This document shows, piece after piece, positions 44,922 through 53,782 of a stretch of 64,000 nucleotides of DNA. A model generated the notes under the pieces. That model did no database searches. It saw only the letters and a program-made list of their open reading frames with translations, and had not been told where the DNA came from. Numbering within the stretch: the first letter of the stretch is position 1; each line of letters begins with the position of its first letter. The stretch is from Campylobacter ureolyticus ACS-301-V-Sch3b. Its GTDB lineage: Bacteria; Campylobacterota; Campylobacteria; Campylobacterales; Campylobacteraceae. The DNA is taken from contig NZ_KE340326.1 of the NCBI RefSeq assembly GCF_000413435.1, positions 908,927 to 972,926 on the forward strand, given 5' to 3'. Position numbers and translations under genes: made by a program.

Positions 44922-45984
44922 AATTTTAGTTAATTTTTTGATAAAAAATAAAAAAACTATAAAAACAGATTTAGTAAAAGATAATTTTAAAACTGTTTGT
45001 TTTTTTAGCAATACTGCAATCGGTGATACTCTTTTTAATACTCCCGTTTTTCGTGCTTTTAAAGAAAATTTTCCAAATGTTAAAACAATAGCTTTACTAA
45101 ATCAAAACAATTCTGATCTTTTTAAAGATGATAAAAACTTAGATGAAATTATAACTTATAACGGCAAGTGGAAATATTTTTTCAAAACAGCTAAAATTTT
45201 AAAATCAAAAAAAATAGATATAGTTTTTATACTTCACTCAAATGAGCCACAAGCTACACCACTAACAGTATTAAGTGGTGCTAAATATATATTTAAACTT
45301 CACAATGATAAAAATGAGTTTAATAAATTTCATTCTAATTTGCCAAAAAAATTAGAAGTGAAAGACTATGTTGTTAAATATAGACTTAAATATTTAGAGT
45401 TTGTTGGTATCAAAAATCAAAACACTAGAATGCAGCTTTTTTTAGATAAAAAAGACTATGAGAGTGTTGATGAAATTTTAAAAAAAGATGATAAAACAAA
45501 ATATATTGGCTTTCAAATGGGAGCTAGCACAGTTTCAAGGCAGTGGTTTTTAGAGCGCTGGGTTGAATTGGCTAAATTAATTTTACAAAATGATAACTAT
45601 AAAATAATTCTTACAGGAAGCAATAAAGATAAAATTTTAACCAACGCTTTTATGCAAAAAATAAAAGATAAAAATAGAGTTTTAAATTTAGCAGGCGTTT
45701 TTAGTATAAGACAAGCTGCGGCTTTAATTGATAGGCTTGATATTTTAGTAACTCCTGATACTGGACCACTCCACATAGCAGCTGCTTTAAAAACTCCAAC
45801 TATTGCTTTATTTGCGGTCGCTGATCCTAAAGCATCAAATCCTGATTTTGATAAAGAGATACATAAATTTGTAAAAAAAGATCGAACTTGTAATCCTTGC
45901 TTGGGAAAAAGATGCAAATATCAAAAGTGCATGCTTCAAATTTCAGCAAAAGAGATATATGTAGTATTAAAGGATTTGGTATAA
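44908..45984 (+). CDS. GT9 heptosyltransferase-family protein
   Basis: A 358-residue GT9 protein with the start motif NTAIGDTLFNTPVF, the middle FQMGASTVSRQWFLERWV and the donor site PDTGPLHIAAALK. The end CNPCLGKRCKYQKCM carries the Cys-rich segment common in GT9 proteins. The ATG lies 14 bases before the stop of the preceding gene. Its TAA at 45982-45984 overlaps what seems to be the original start of the next gene. Likely transfers heptose or a related sugar in LOS assembly. Confidence 0.87.
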   Translation: MSLYEILVNFLIKNKKTIKTDLVKDNFKTVCFFSNTAIGDTLFNTPVFRAFKENFPNVKTIALLNQNNSDLFKDDKNLDEIITYNGKWKYFFKTAKILKSKKIDIVFILHSNEPQATPLTVLSGAKYIFKLHNDKNEFNKFHSNLPKKLEVKDYVVKYRLKYLEFVGIKNQNTRMQLFLDKKDYESVDEILKKDDKTKYIGFQMGASTVSRQWFLERWVELAKLILQNDNYKIILTGSNKDKILTNAFMQKIKDKNRVLNLAGVFSIRQAAALIDRLDILVTPDTGPLHIAAALKTPTIALFAVADPKASNPDFDKEIHKFVKKDRTCNPCLGKRCKYQKCMLQISAKEIYVVLKDLV

Positions 45985-47093
45985 AAAAAATTTTATTTAT
46001 CGATACCGGCATAGAGTATGGTGGAGGAACAAAAAGTCTTTTATATTTAATAGAGGCATTAAAAAAAGCTGGTATTTATGATGTATTTGTATATTTTGAA
46101 AACAATTATATGGTAAAAGATAAAAAAATACTTGATATCATGAAAGAAAAAGAGATAAAAATTATAAAATTTAATAAGCCAAAATTTAAAATATCAAAAT
46201 TTAAAAGAGAAATTTTTAGAATATTTTGTAAAAAATTAATTAAGAAAAAAAGATACGAGTATGATTTAAGATTTGCTAAAAAAATGCTTTTGGAAAATAA
46301 TAAGTTTGATTTCATTCATCTAAACAATCATTTTTCTGCAAACCTTTCATATATAAGTGCAGCTAATGATTTGGGAATAAAAGTTATCCAACATTTAAGA
46401 AAAAATTCACCATTGGATAAATTTGATACTAATATATTAAATAAAAATATCTTTAAAGCTATTTCAGTTTCAAAATCTACTTTTGAATTTTATAATAAGT
46501 ATTTAAAATTTGATAATTGTGTTATATATAATCCAGTTTTTAAAAAACAAAACTATAAAAAAATAGATAAATTTGAAGAAATTTCTATCATAATGCCAGC
46601 AAATTTTTTAAAGCTAAAAGGACATGATTTGGTTTTTGATGCAATGTTAAATTTAAATAGAGATGATTTAAGATTATATATTGCTGGAAGTGGTAGCTTT
46701 GAAAAAAAGACAAAAGACAAATTAGATATTTTAATAAAGAATGGTCTTGTTGTAAATTTAGGTTTTGTAAAAAATATGGATGAAATTTATCCAAAATTTG
46801 ACTATATACTTGGTTTTTCGGAAAATGAAGGGCTTCCAAGAGTTGTAATTGAAGCTTTAAGTTATGGTTTGGGCGTTATATTTTCTAATATAAATGTTAT
46901 AAATGAAATTTACAATATCTCTTCAAAAAAAGATGATTTTTATATTGTAAATAGAACAGCTAAGGATTTGCATGACCTTCTTTTAAAAATAGAAAAACCA
47001 AAAAATAAAGAAATTGATTTTAATATAATAAATACTTTTAGTTTTGAAAATTTTTCAAAGTCTATTTTAAATTTTTATTCAAACTATAGATAA
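45912..47093 (+). CDS. GT4-like glycosyltransferase with aberrant start codon
   Basis: A glycosyltransferase with C-terminal motifs IIMPANFLKLKGHDLVFDAM and GFSENEGLPRVVIEALSYG (EX7E type). The first ordinary start I can offer is ATG 45912 (393 residues), inside the preceding gene. However, family-like sequence begins only at IKKILFIDTGIEYGGG from 45981. There AAAGGA (45969-45974) is six bases before an ATA that overlaps the upstream TAA just as ATGA overlaps do elsewhere in the cluster. The natural start was probably ATG at 45981, now ATA, giving 370 residues. The gene may be weakly translated or started from AUA. It converges on the next gene with a 32-base overlap. Confidence 0.75.
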   Translation: MQISKVHASNFSKRDICSIKGFGIKKILFIDTGIEYGGGTKSLLYLIEALKKAGIYDVFVYFENNYMVKDKKILDIMKEKEIKIIKFNKPKFKISKFKREIFRIFCKKLIKKKRYEYDLRFAKKMLLENNKFDFIHLNNHFSANLSYISAANDLGIKVIQHLRKNSPLDKFDTNILNKNIFKAISVSKSTFEFYNKYLKFDNCVIYNPVFKKQNYKKIDKFEEISIIMPANFLKLKGHDLVFDAMLNLNRDDLRLYIAGSGSFEKKTKDKLDILIKNGLVVNLGFVKNMDEIYPKFDYILGFSENEGLPRVVIEALSYGLGVIFSNINVINEIYNISSKKDDFYIVNRTAKDLHDLLLKIEKPKNKEIDFNIINTFSFENFSKSILNFYSNYR

Positions 47094-48108
47094 AGTCATA
47101 TATATTTTTTTCATCATCTTGGCTTAACACAAAGTATTTTTTAGCATCAATATTTCTTACTGTTTTAAAAACTGAGCTTATTGGTTTTAGTTTGGAGTTT
47201 ATTATCAAAGATTTATAAACGCCTCTTTGCTCACTTGAAAAACAAGGACCCATTAGGCATATTGTTGGTATTTTCATTGTGTCTGCTATATAGTAATTTC
47301 CGGTATCTGATGATATGTATAAGTTAAGCAAAGATATATAAAAAGGAAGTTCTCTTAACTCTATTTGATTTACAAAATTTATAACTATGTTATTTTTCAA
47401 CTCTATTTGTTTTAGCAACTCATCTTCATTTTTTATACCAAAAATATAAATTTCACAATTAAATTTAGTTAATATTTCAAATATCTTATTCCAAGTTTGC
47501 ACTGGTGGAGTTTTCATTTTATTTCCAGCGCTAAGACTTATGCCAATTTTAAAAGTTTTATCATTTTTTATTTTTTTATTTTTTGGTATAAAATATGGAT
47601 TTTGTATACATTTTTCATATTTTTCATTTTCTGCATTTACCATTTTTAAATAAGTGGTAGTTGTTAAATTATTTGTTGAATGATTAACTCTTTTGGTTCC
47701 AATGGATAAAAATTTAAATTTTGATAAACTTGGTTGTATCGTAACAATATTTTCTGCCATAGTAAATTTCCCTAAAAATAAATTTAAAGAATTTGGTGTT
47801 AGTATATAAACATTTGAGTAATTATTTAAAAATAATATAAATGCTAATTTCAATTTTCCAAATTTTTTATTTTTGTAGTCGTTTATTGGAAATTTATTTA
47901 TTATTCTATTGTCATAATTTGCAAATGCTAAATTTGTTTTATTTAAAACAATATCAAATGGTTTTATTTTTTCAAAAATAATGCTTGAATTTGCATAATC
48001 ACCTATAACTGCGTTTTGTATAACCAAAGTTTTATTATCTTTTTTTCTAAATATACTTATTATTTTTAATATGGGATAAAAAAATATAAAAATGAGCAAA
48101 TAAAACAT
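47062..48108 (-). CDS. Divergent GT9-like protein with membrane anchor
   Basis: A 348-residue protein with an N-terminal membrane helix (about 2-20), unlike the other GT9 members here, followed by a GT9-like fold. The N-terminal Gly-Asp of the family is kept at G36-D37 (NAVIGDYAN). In the donor motif, DTGNYYIAD at 268-276, a Tyr (Y273) takes the place of the His found in all other GT9 proteins of this locus. Activity is therefore uncertain. It is a lone leftward gene, convergent with the GT4 gene and divergent from the deacetylase. Confidence 0.7.
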   Translation of the reverse strand: MFYLLIFIFFYPILKIISIFRKKDNKTLVIQNAVIGDYANSSIIFEKIKPFDIVLNKTNLAFANYDNRIINKFPINDYKNKKFGKLKLAFILFLNNYSNVYILTPNSLNLFLGKFTMAENIVTIQPSLSKFKFLSIGTKRVNHSTNNLTTTTYLKMVNAENEKYEKCIQNPYFIPKNKKIKNDKTFKIGISLSAGNKMKTPPVQTWNKIFEILTKFNCEIYIFGIKNEDELLKQIELKNNIVINFVNQIELRELPFYISLLNLYISSDTGNYYIADTMKIPTICLMGPCFSSEQRGVYKSLIINSKLKPISSVFKTVRNIDAKKYFVLSQDDEKNIYDFIYSLNKNLK

Positions 48109-48219
48109 ATAGCACCTTTTTGACTTTTATATAATTATACTGTATAATTTTTTACCTTTTATAAAACAGGAGAATTTCATTTTATCAACAAATATAGATT
48201 TTTTTAAAAGAAGCCTAAA

Positions 48220-48990
48220 ATGACAATTCCAATTTTAATGTATCATCACATCTTACCAAAAAGTGGTTTCATAACAAGTAATGTTTGTGAGTTTGAGTCC
48301 CAGATAAGATATTTATCAAAAAATGGATATAAAACAATTACTTCAGATGAGTTTTATTTTTATAAAAAAGGTGAAATAACTCTTCCAAAAAAAAGTATTT
48401 TAATAACTTTTGACGATGGTTGGAGAGATAATTTTTATTATGCCTATCCTATTTTAAAAAAATATGATTTAAAGGCAACTTTATTTTTAGTAAGTGGCTG
48501 GATAGAGGCTGCTAGTAATCAAAACTCTATAAATAAAACTGATTTTTTGCCACTTTCTCACAAAGAGGCTAAAAAAGCTGCACCTAAAAATCCTGCTGCA
48601 CTTTTTTTAAACTGGGATGAAGTTGAAAAAATGAGTGATGTTTTTGACTTTCGTTCTCATACGCACGGACATTTTGATAACTATTTTGAAAAAAATAGCT
48701 TAGAAGATGAGATAGTTTTATGCAAAGAAGTGTTCAAAAAACGTCTTGGATTTGATGATAATCAACTTTGTTGGCCAAGAGGAAAATTTGATGATAGCTA
48801 TATAAATATAGCAAAAGATAATGGCTATGAGATGTTTTATACAACACAAAGAGGCATAAATTTAAGCGATAAAAAGTTAGAACATATTAAAAGAATAGCT
48901 GTTAAGAAAGATGAAGCCTGGCTTAAAAAAACTCTTTTCATTTTTTCAAATGCATTTTTAGGAAAAATTTATTCAAGCCTTAAAAAGTAG
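48220..48990 (+). CDS. Polysaccharide deacetylase (NodB-like, CE4)
   Basis: A 256-residue CE4 deacetylase that removes acetyl groups from N-acetylated sugars. The catalytic motif TFDDGWRDN (D65, D66) and the zinc-binding HTHGH (H147, H151) are intact, with a later LCWPRGKFDD segment matching motif 3. No signal peptide is seen, suggesting a cytoplasmic or membrane-face action on a lipid-linked glycan precursor. It is a single gene in the LOS locus, overlapping the convergent waaQ-like gene by 11 bases. Confidence 0.85.
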   Translation: MTIPILMYHHILPKSGFITSNVCEFESQIRYLSKNGYKTITSDEFYFYKKGEITLPKKSILITFDDGWRDNFYYAYPILKKYDLKATLFLVSGWIEAASNQNSINKTDFLPLSHKEAKKAAPKNPAALFLNWDEVEKMSDVFDFRSHTHGHFDNYFEKNSLEDEIVLCKEVFKKRLGFDDNQLCWPRGKFDDSYINIAKDNGYEMFYTTQRGINLSDKKLEHIKRIAVKKDEAWLKKTLFIFSNAFLGKIYSSLKK

Positions 48991-50059
48991 TTAGATCAAG
49001 TTTTTTCTTAATTAAATTTTTAAAATCAGATAAAAATTCTTTTTCAAATTCCATTAAGCATTTGCTTATTTTACTACCATCACAGCCATCATTTCCGCAC
49101 GGGACACAATCCCAATTTTTTTGAATAACTATGTGTTTTCCCATTTTTTGAATTCCATTTTTTTTAGTGTAACCACTCTTTGCTAAAGAGTTATCCCACG
49201 GCCCCCACTCAAAGGCTCCACTTGGTCCAAAAAATGCTATACAAGGAATGTCATTTGCAGCTGCAATATGCATAATAGCAGTATCAACTCCGATATATAA
49301 GGACGATTTTTTAGACAGTGTTACTATTTGTTTTAAATTTAGTTTTCCTGCCAAATTTATTGGTTTACTTTTGCAAAGTGATAAAATACTATTTATTTTA
49401 TTCATTTCAGTCTCATTTTTATCAGCAGTTAAAACTATTTTTATACCAAGTTCATTTTCACATAAATCAATTATTTTAGCCATTATATTATCATTTATGC
49501 ACTTAAACATCCATCTTGATGTAGGGTGAATATGTATAAATTTTTTAGGCAGAGATAAAAAATCTATATTTTCATTGCTATAAACACTAACTTTTTTAGA
49601 AAAAGGCTCAAAATTTAGTGTCTTTAACGCATCTAAATTTTGCTCAACAACATGTCTAAATCCTTTAAATTTAGGCATTTCATCGGTTATAAATTTACTT
49701 ATAAATTTGTTTTTACCTTTTATTCCTATTATTTTTTTTATATTTGCAAATTTAGCTATTAAAATACCTCTATCTCCACTGGTTAAATTTATAGCTATAT
49801 CATATTTTTCTTTTTTTATCTCTTTTGCAAAGCTTATCTCAGAAAAAAGCCTTTTTAAAAAACTCATTTTTTTTAGTTTATTTCTATCATAGATATGGAT
49901 TTTACTAACATTTGGATTTTGTGTGATCATGGCTTCACAACCTTTATTTAGAGCAAATCCAATCTTTGCATCTGGATATTTTATTTTTAAATTTTCAATT
50001 AAAGGTGTTGATAGTAAAACATCTCCAATATTTCTAAATTTTATAATTAAAATTTTCAT
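48980..50059 (-). CDS. waaQ: Heptosyltransferase III-like (WaaQ type)
   Basis: A 359-residue GT9 protein resembling the WaaQ heptosyltransferase that adds the side-branch heptose of the core. It begins MKILIIKFRNIGDVLLSTPL, has IHPTSRWMFKC (like WaaQ PTxRxxFKCW) and the donor site VDTAIMHIAAAND. I start it at ATG 50059, whose ATGA overlaps the stop of the GT2 gene; an upstream in-frame ATG at 50074 is unlikely. It is the last gene of the leftward waaC-waaM-GT2-waaQ operon. The exact acceptor is inferred. Confidence 0.85.
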   Translation of the reverse strand: MKILIIKFRNIGDVLLSTPLIENLKIKYPDAKIGFALNKGCEAMITQNPNVSKIHIYDRNKLKKMSFLKRLFSEISFAKEIKKEKYDIAINLTSGDRGILIAKFANIKKIIGIKGKNKFISKFITDEMPKFKGFRHVVEQNLDALKTLNFEPFSKKVSVYSNENIDFLSLPKKFIHIHPTSRWMFKCINDNIMAKIIDLCENELGIKIVLTADKNETEMNKINSILSLCKSKPINLAGKLNLKQIVTLSKKSSLYIGVDTAIMHIAAANDIPCIAFFGPSGAFEWGPWDNSLAKSGYTKKNGIQKMGKHIVIQKNWDCVPCGNDGCDGSKISKCLMEFEKEFLSDFKNLIKKKLDLTTF

Positions 50060-50763
50060 TTTACATATTTCCAAAAAGTATATTGTGAATAAAGTTTCGA
50101 GATAATATATCCTTTATAGCCTTCTAAAAATCCGCCTTTTAAAACAAAAAGTTTAAAAAACGTCCATTTTGGATTAAAAAAAGCCTTAAAGTAGTTTTTT
50201 TTAGCACCAAGAGTTGAATATTTGTTTTGTTTAAGTATAAATTCTTCTATATTTTCATAGGCATAATGCTTAAAATAATTTTTCAGTTTTCCAAATTTAC
50301 TGTTTTTATCTTTGAACTCAACACTTTCGTGAACTTCTTTTTCATTAAAATTTGCAAATTTTTTATTAAAAAGCCTAGTTGAATAATCAGGATAAAGACC
50401 CATTTTTCTGATAGCTTTTCCAAAGAAAAAATTAAGCCTTGAAACCTTATAAGCCACAAATTTTGGATTTTCTAAAGTTTGCTTTATCTCATTTTCAAGC
50501 TCTTTTGTTATAACTTCATCACTATCAAGCACAAAAATCCACTCATTTTTTGCACTATTTACACCAAATTTTTTCTGCTTTCCAAAACCAAGCCATTTTT
50601 GATATATAAATTTAACATTGTAATTTTGACAAATTTCTTTTGTTTTATCGCTTGAGCCACTATCTATGACTAAAACCTCATCTGCAAATTTAGAACTTTC
50701 TAAAACTTCTTTTAAATATTTTTCGCTATTAAATGTTAAAATTACTATGCTTAATTTATTCAT
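50056..50763 (-). CDS. GT2 glycosyltransferase, WaaE/KdtX-like
   Basis: A 235-residue inverting GT-A enzyme. N-terminal SIVILTFNSEKYLKEVLES and the metal-site region FVLDSDEVIT (DXD-type) are clear, and DEVLVIDSGSSDKT matches the WaaE/KdtX branch that adds glucose to heptose I of the core. The ATG at 50763 is preceded by AGGAAA at ideal distance; ATGs further upstream lie inside waaM. C. jejuni has a two-domain version in the equivalent place; here only one domain is present. Confidence 0.88.
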   Translation of the reverse strand: MNKLSIVILTFNSEKYLKEVLESSKFADEVLVIDSGSSDKTKEICQNYNVKFIYQKWLGFGKQKKFGVNSAKNEWIFVLDSDEVITKELENEIKQTLENPKFVAYKVSRLNFFFGKAIRKMGLYPDYSTRLFNKKFANFNEKEVHESVEFKDKNSKFGKLKNYFKHYAYENIEEFILKQNKYSTLGAKKNYFKAFFNPKWTFFKLFVLKGGFLEGYKGYIISKLYSQYTFWKYVK

Positions 50764-51643
50764 AAATTTCCTCATAAAAATGTTTAAATCTTTTATGAAA
50801 CCAAAAATACTCATCAGGCTTAAATCTTATTATTTTTTCTGTTGCATCGGCTTGAAGTTGTGTTGCTTTTAAAATAGCTTCGTTTTTATCAAATTTTTTT
50901 ATATCAATTGGTTCAAAAAAGTAAATTTCATCTTTTTTATCGCTATTTTTATAGATAAAAGCTGGAATTATTAAAGCATTTGTTTTTTGTGCAAATATCG
51001 AAGCTGCAGGAGTATGCAAGGCTTTTTTATTAAAAAAGCTTATTTCTATTCCATCTTTTTTTGCAGTATTTTGATCGGTTAGGATACCAACTGCCCTTTT
51101 GTTTTTTAAAGCTTTTAAAACCCCCTTTGCCGCACCACTTTTTTCTATTAATTCTATGTTAAATTGAGTTCTGTTTTTAACTAAAATTTTATCCATTGAT
51201 TTGCTATCAAGTGCTCTTCCTACTATGCTTACAGGACCAAATTTAGCTGCAATTGCAAGACTAAAAAGTTCCCAATTTCCAAAATGAGCAGTTTGAACTA
51301 TTATTGGCCTATCACTATTTAAAGCATTTATAAAAATTTCTTCATTTTTAAAAACTACTTTTTTTAAAATTTTATCTTTTGTAGAGTTTTGATTTTTTAT
51401 AAAATCAATTCCAAATCTTGCAAAATTTCTATATGTGTTTTTTGCAATCTTTAGCTTTTCTTCTTTTGTTAAAGTATCTTCAAAACACATATCCAAATTC
51501 GCAAGAACTATTTTTTTATGTTTTTTATCTATATAAAAAGCCAAAATTCCTATTAAATTTGAAAAGCCTTTTAGTGCAAATTCTGGTAAAATTTTTACTA
51601 TAAACCAAAGTGTGTAAAATAAAATCAGATAAATTTTATCCAT
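50756..51643 (-). CDS. waaM: Lipid A lauroyl acyltransferase (HtrB/WaaM)
   Basis: Adds a secondary acyl chain to lipid A on the inner leaflet of the inner membrane. The 295-residue protein has an N-terminal membrane segment and the LPLAT active-site pair H120 and E125 in HFGNWE, with GILTDQNTAKKDGI later in the sequence. It overlaps waaC by eight bases and the GT2 gene by eight, second in the operon, the same order as at the C. jejuni LOS locus. Confidence 0.93.
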   Translation of the reverse strand: MDKIYLILFYTLWFIVKILPEFALKGFSNLIGILAFYIDKKHKKIVLANLDMCFEDTLTKEEKLKIAKNTYRNFARFGIDFIKNQNSTKDKILKKVVFKNEEIFINALNSDRPIIVQTAHFGNWELFSLAIAAKFGPVSIVGRALDSKSMDKILVKNRTQFNIELIEKSGAAKGVLKALKNKRAVGILTDQNTAKKDGIEISFFNKKALHTPAASIFAQKTNALIIPAFIYKNSDKKDEIYFFEPIDIKKFDKNEAILKATQLQADATEKIIRFKPDEYFWFHKRFKHFYEEIYE

Positions 51644-52598
51644 TTAAAAGCCTTGTTGCTAAATTTGCTATTTCGATAGGTTTTATCTCGTTTATACAAA
51701 AATCACTCTTATTTAGATTTTTTGCATCTATTTTTTTACCACTATGAATTGTTAAATTTATATCTGTATGATATGTGTTTCTGTAATATGGCGTGTATCC
51801 AAAAATAGTGATTGATTTAACATTTAACGCCCAGGCTAAGTGTGTTGGTCCAGCATCTGGTCCTATTACAAGTTTAAAATTTGATATTTCATTGCATAGA
51901 TCTTTTAGGCTTAAATTTGATATTTTTTTTACTTCTGTTTTACTACTTATAAAATCAGCTAAATTTTCTTCACCTTTTCCATAGGATATATAAATTTCAT
52001 ATCCTTTATTTTTTAGAATATTAATTAATTCAACTTGTAGATTTACATCATAAATTTTTGCGTTTTGGCTAGAGCCTACTATGATTAAGATATCTTTTTT
52101 TTCATTTTTTGAATTAATGGCAAAACAAGGTGATTTATCTAAGATTTCATCCTTTGAAAAGCTAAAATTTAAAGTTTTTGAAGCAAGTGTTAGATATCTT
52201 ATTATAACATTTTCCTCATAAGGCGAGTAGATTTTTTTTGTATAAAAATAACTTGCAAAACTTTCTCTAATACTATTTTTGTCAAAACCAGCTACATTTT
52301 TACAAATTAGCTTTGCAACCAAAGCAGATTTTATAAGACCTTGAAAGTCAATTGCTAAGTCATAACTATTTTTTCTTGCATTTTTTAAAATTTTATAACT
52401 TTTTACAAACTGCTTATTTTTTAAGTTAATTTTGATAACTTTATTTATAAGTTTGCAGTTTTCTAAAATACTTGCAAATCTTTCTTCACAAACCCAATCA
52501 ATTTGAGCATTTTCATAGTGTTTTTTTATAAATTGAAGAACTATAGAAGTTTGAACAATATCTCCAAGGGCTGAAAGTCTTACTATTGCTATTTTCAT
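51636..52598 (-). CDS. waaC: ADP-heptose:LPS heptosyltransferase I
   Basis: Adds the first heptose to Kdo. The 320-residue GT9 protein has the WaaC start RLSALGDIVQTSIVLQFI with the general-base Asp, VDFQGLIKSA-type DFQGLIKSALVA, and the donor site GPDAGPTHLAWAL. It is the first gene of the leftward LOS operon and marks one end of the locus, opposite to waaF at the other. The promoter lies in the 119-base gap shared with the divergent epimerase. Confidence 0.93.
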   Translation of the reverse strand: MKIAIVRLSALGDIVQTSIVLQFIKKHYENAQIDWVCEERFASILENCKLINKVIKINLKNKQFVKSYKILKNARKNSYDLAIDFQGLIKSALVAKLICKNVAGFDKNSIRESFASYFYTKKIYSPYEENVIIRYLTLASKTLNFSFSKDEILDKSPCFAINSKNEKKDILIIVGSSQNAKIYDVNLQVELINILKNKGYEIYISYGKGEENLADFISSKTEVKKISNLSLKDLCNEISNFKLVIGPDAGPTHLAWALNVKSITIFGYTPYYRNTYHTDINLTIHSGKKIDAKNLNKSDFCINEIKPIEIANLATRLLNG

Positions 52599-52717
52599 AA
52601 ATTTCCTATTTAAAGCTTATATTTTACTAAATTAAACTAAAAATTATGTTTAAAAAAGTAATTACTTATCTAAAATAAGGTAAAATAGATAAAAATTTTA
52701 TTCTAAAAGGTTAAATT

Positions 52718-53779
52718 ATGAGAATTTTTATAACAGGAACAGCTGGATTTATCGGCTTTCATTTATCGCAAAAACTGGCAAAAAGAGGTGATGAAGTATA
52801 TGGATTTGATAATATAAATGACTATTATGATGTAAATTTAAAATACAAAAGATTAGAATTTTTAGGTTTTGATAAAGAAGATATAAAAGAAAATGATGTT
52901 ATTACTTCAAAAAAATACTCAAATTTACACTTTGTAAAAGGAGAACTTGAGGATAGTAAAAATTTAAATTTACTTTTTGAAAAATATAAATTCGATGTAA
53001 TTGTAAATTTAGCCGCACAAGCTGGAGTAAGGTACTCACTAAAAAACCCAAAAGCATATATAGATAGCAACATAGTTGGATTTGTAAATTTGCTTGAGTG
53101 CGCTAGACACTACAGTGTTAAAAACTTTGTTTATGCAAGTTCAAGTTCTGTTTATGGATTAAATGAAGATATGCCTTTTAGCGAGCATAAAAGTGTAAAT
53201 CATCCAATAAGTCTTTATGCTGCAACAAAAAAAAGTAACGAGATGATGGCTCATACTTATAGTCATTTGTTTAATGTGCCAACAACTGGGCTTAGGTTCT
53301 TTACGGTATATGGACCTTGGGGAAGACCTGATATGGCACTATTTTTATTTGTTGATGCTGCTATAAAAGATAAAAGTATTGATGTTTTTAATAATGGTCA
53401 CATGAAAAGAGATTTCACATATATAGATGATATTGTAAAAGGCATTATAAAAGTTGTTGATAATCCTGCAAAGCCAAATAAAAATTGGGATCCTAAAAAT
53501 CCTGATCCTGCAACCTCAAAAGCACCTTTTAAAATTTATAATATAGGAAATAGTGCTCCAGTTGAGCTTATGGACTATATAAAGGCTATTGAGTTAAAAC
53601 TTAATAAAACTATTAAAAAGAACTTTTTGCCTATGCAGCCAGGAGATGTTGCTGCAACTTATGCTGATACAAGCGATTTAGAAAATGAGCTTGGTTATAA
53701 ACCAAATACTGATATTAAAGAAGGAATTTCAAATTTTATCGATTGGTATATTGAGTTTTACAAGACAAAGGAAAATTAA
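52718..53779 (+). CDS. UDP-glucuronate 4-epimerase-like NAD-dependent epimerase
   Basis: A 353-residue short-chain dehydrogenase/epimerase that likely converts UDP-glucuronate to UDP-galacturonate. The NAD loop [10 protein letters not shown], the Ser region YASSSSVYG and the catalytic [11 protein letters not shown] (YxxxK) are clear; [18 protein letters not shown] and [17 protein letters not shown] are typical of the bacterial GlcA epimerases. A -10-like TAAAAT is at 52681-52686. It is followed three bases later by UDP-glucose dehydrogenase, which makes its substrate. Confidence 0.9.
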   Translation: MRIFITGTAGFIGFHLSQKLAKRGDEVYGFDNINDYYDVNLKYKRLEFLGFDKEDIKENDVITSKKYSNLHFVKGELEDSKNLNLLFEKYKFDVIVNLAAQAGVRYSLKNPKAYIDSNIVGFVNLLECARHYSVKNFVYASSSSVYGLNEDMPFSEHKSVNHPISLYAATKKSNEMMAHTYSHLFNVPTTGLRFFTVYGPWGRPDMALFLFVDAAIKDKSIDVFNNGHMKRDFTYIDDIVKGIIKVVDNPAKPNKNWDPKNPDPATSKAPFKIYNIGNSAPVELMDYIKAIELKLNKTIKKNFLPMQPGDVAATYADTSDLENELGYKPNTDIKEGISNFIDWYIEFYKTKEN

Positions 53780-53782
53780 ATT

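Noticed and set aside
39578-52598. Poly-G phase-variation tracts in the LOS locus
   Set aside because: I looked for runs of eight or more G or C and found none; only A/T runs, which are expected at this base composition.
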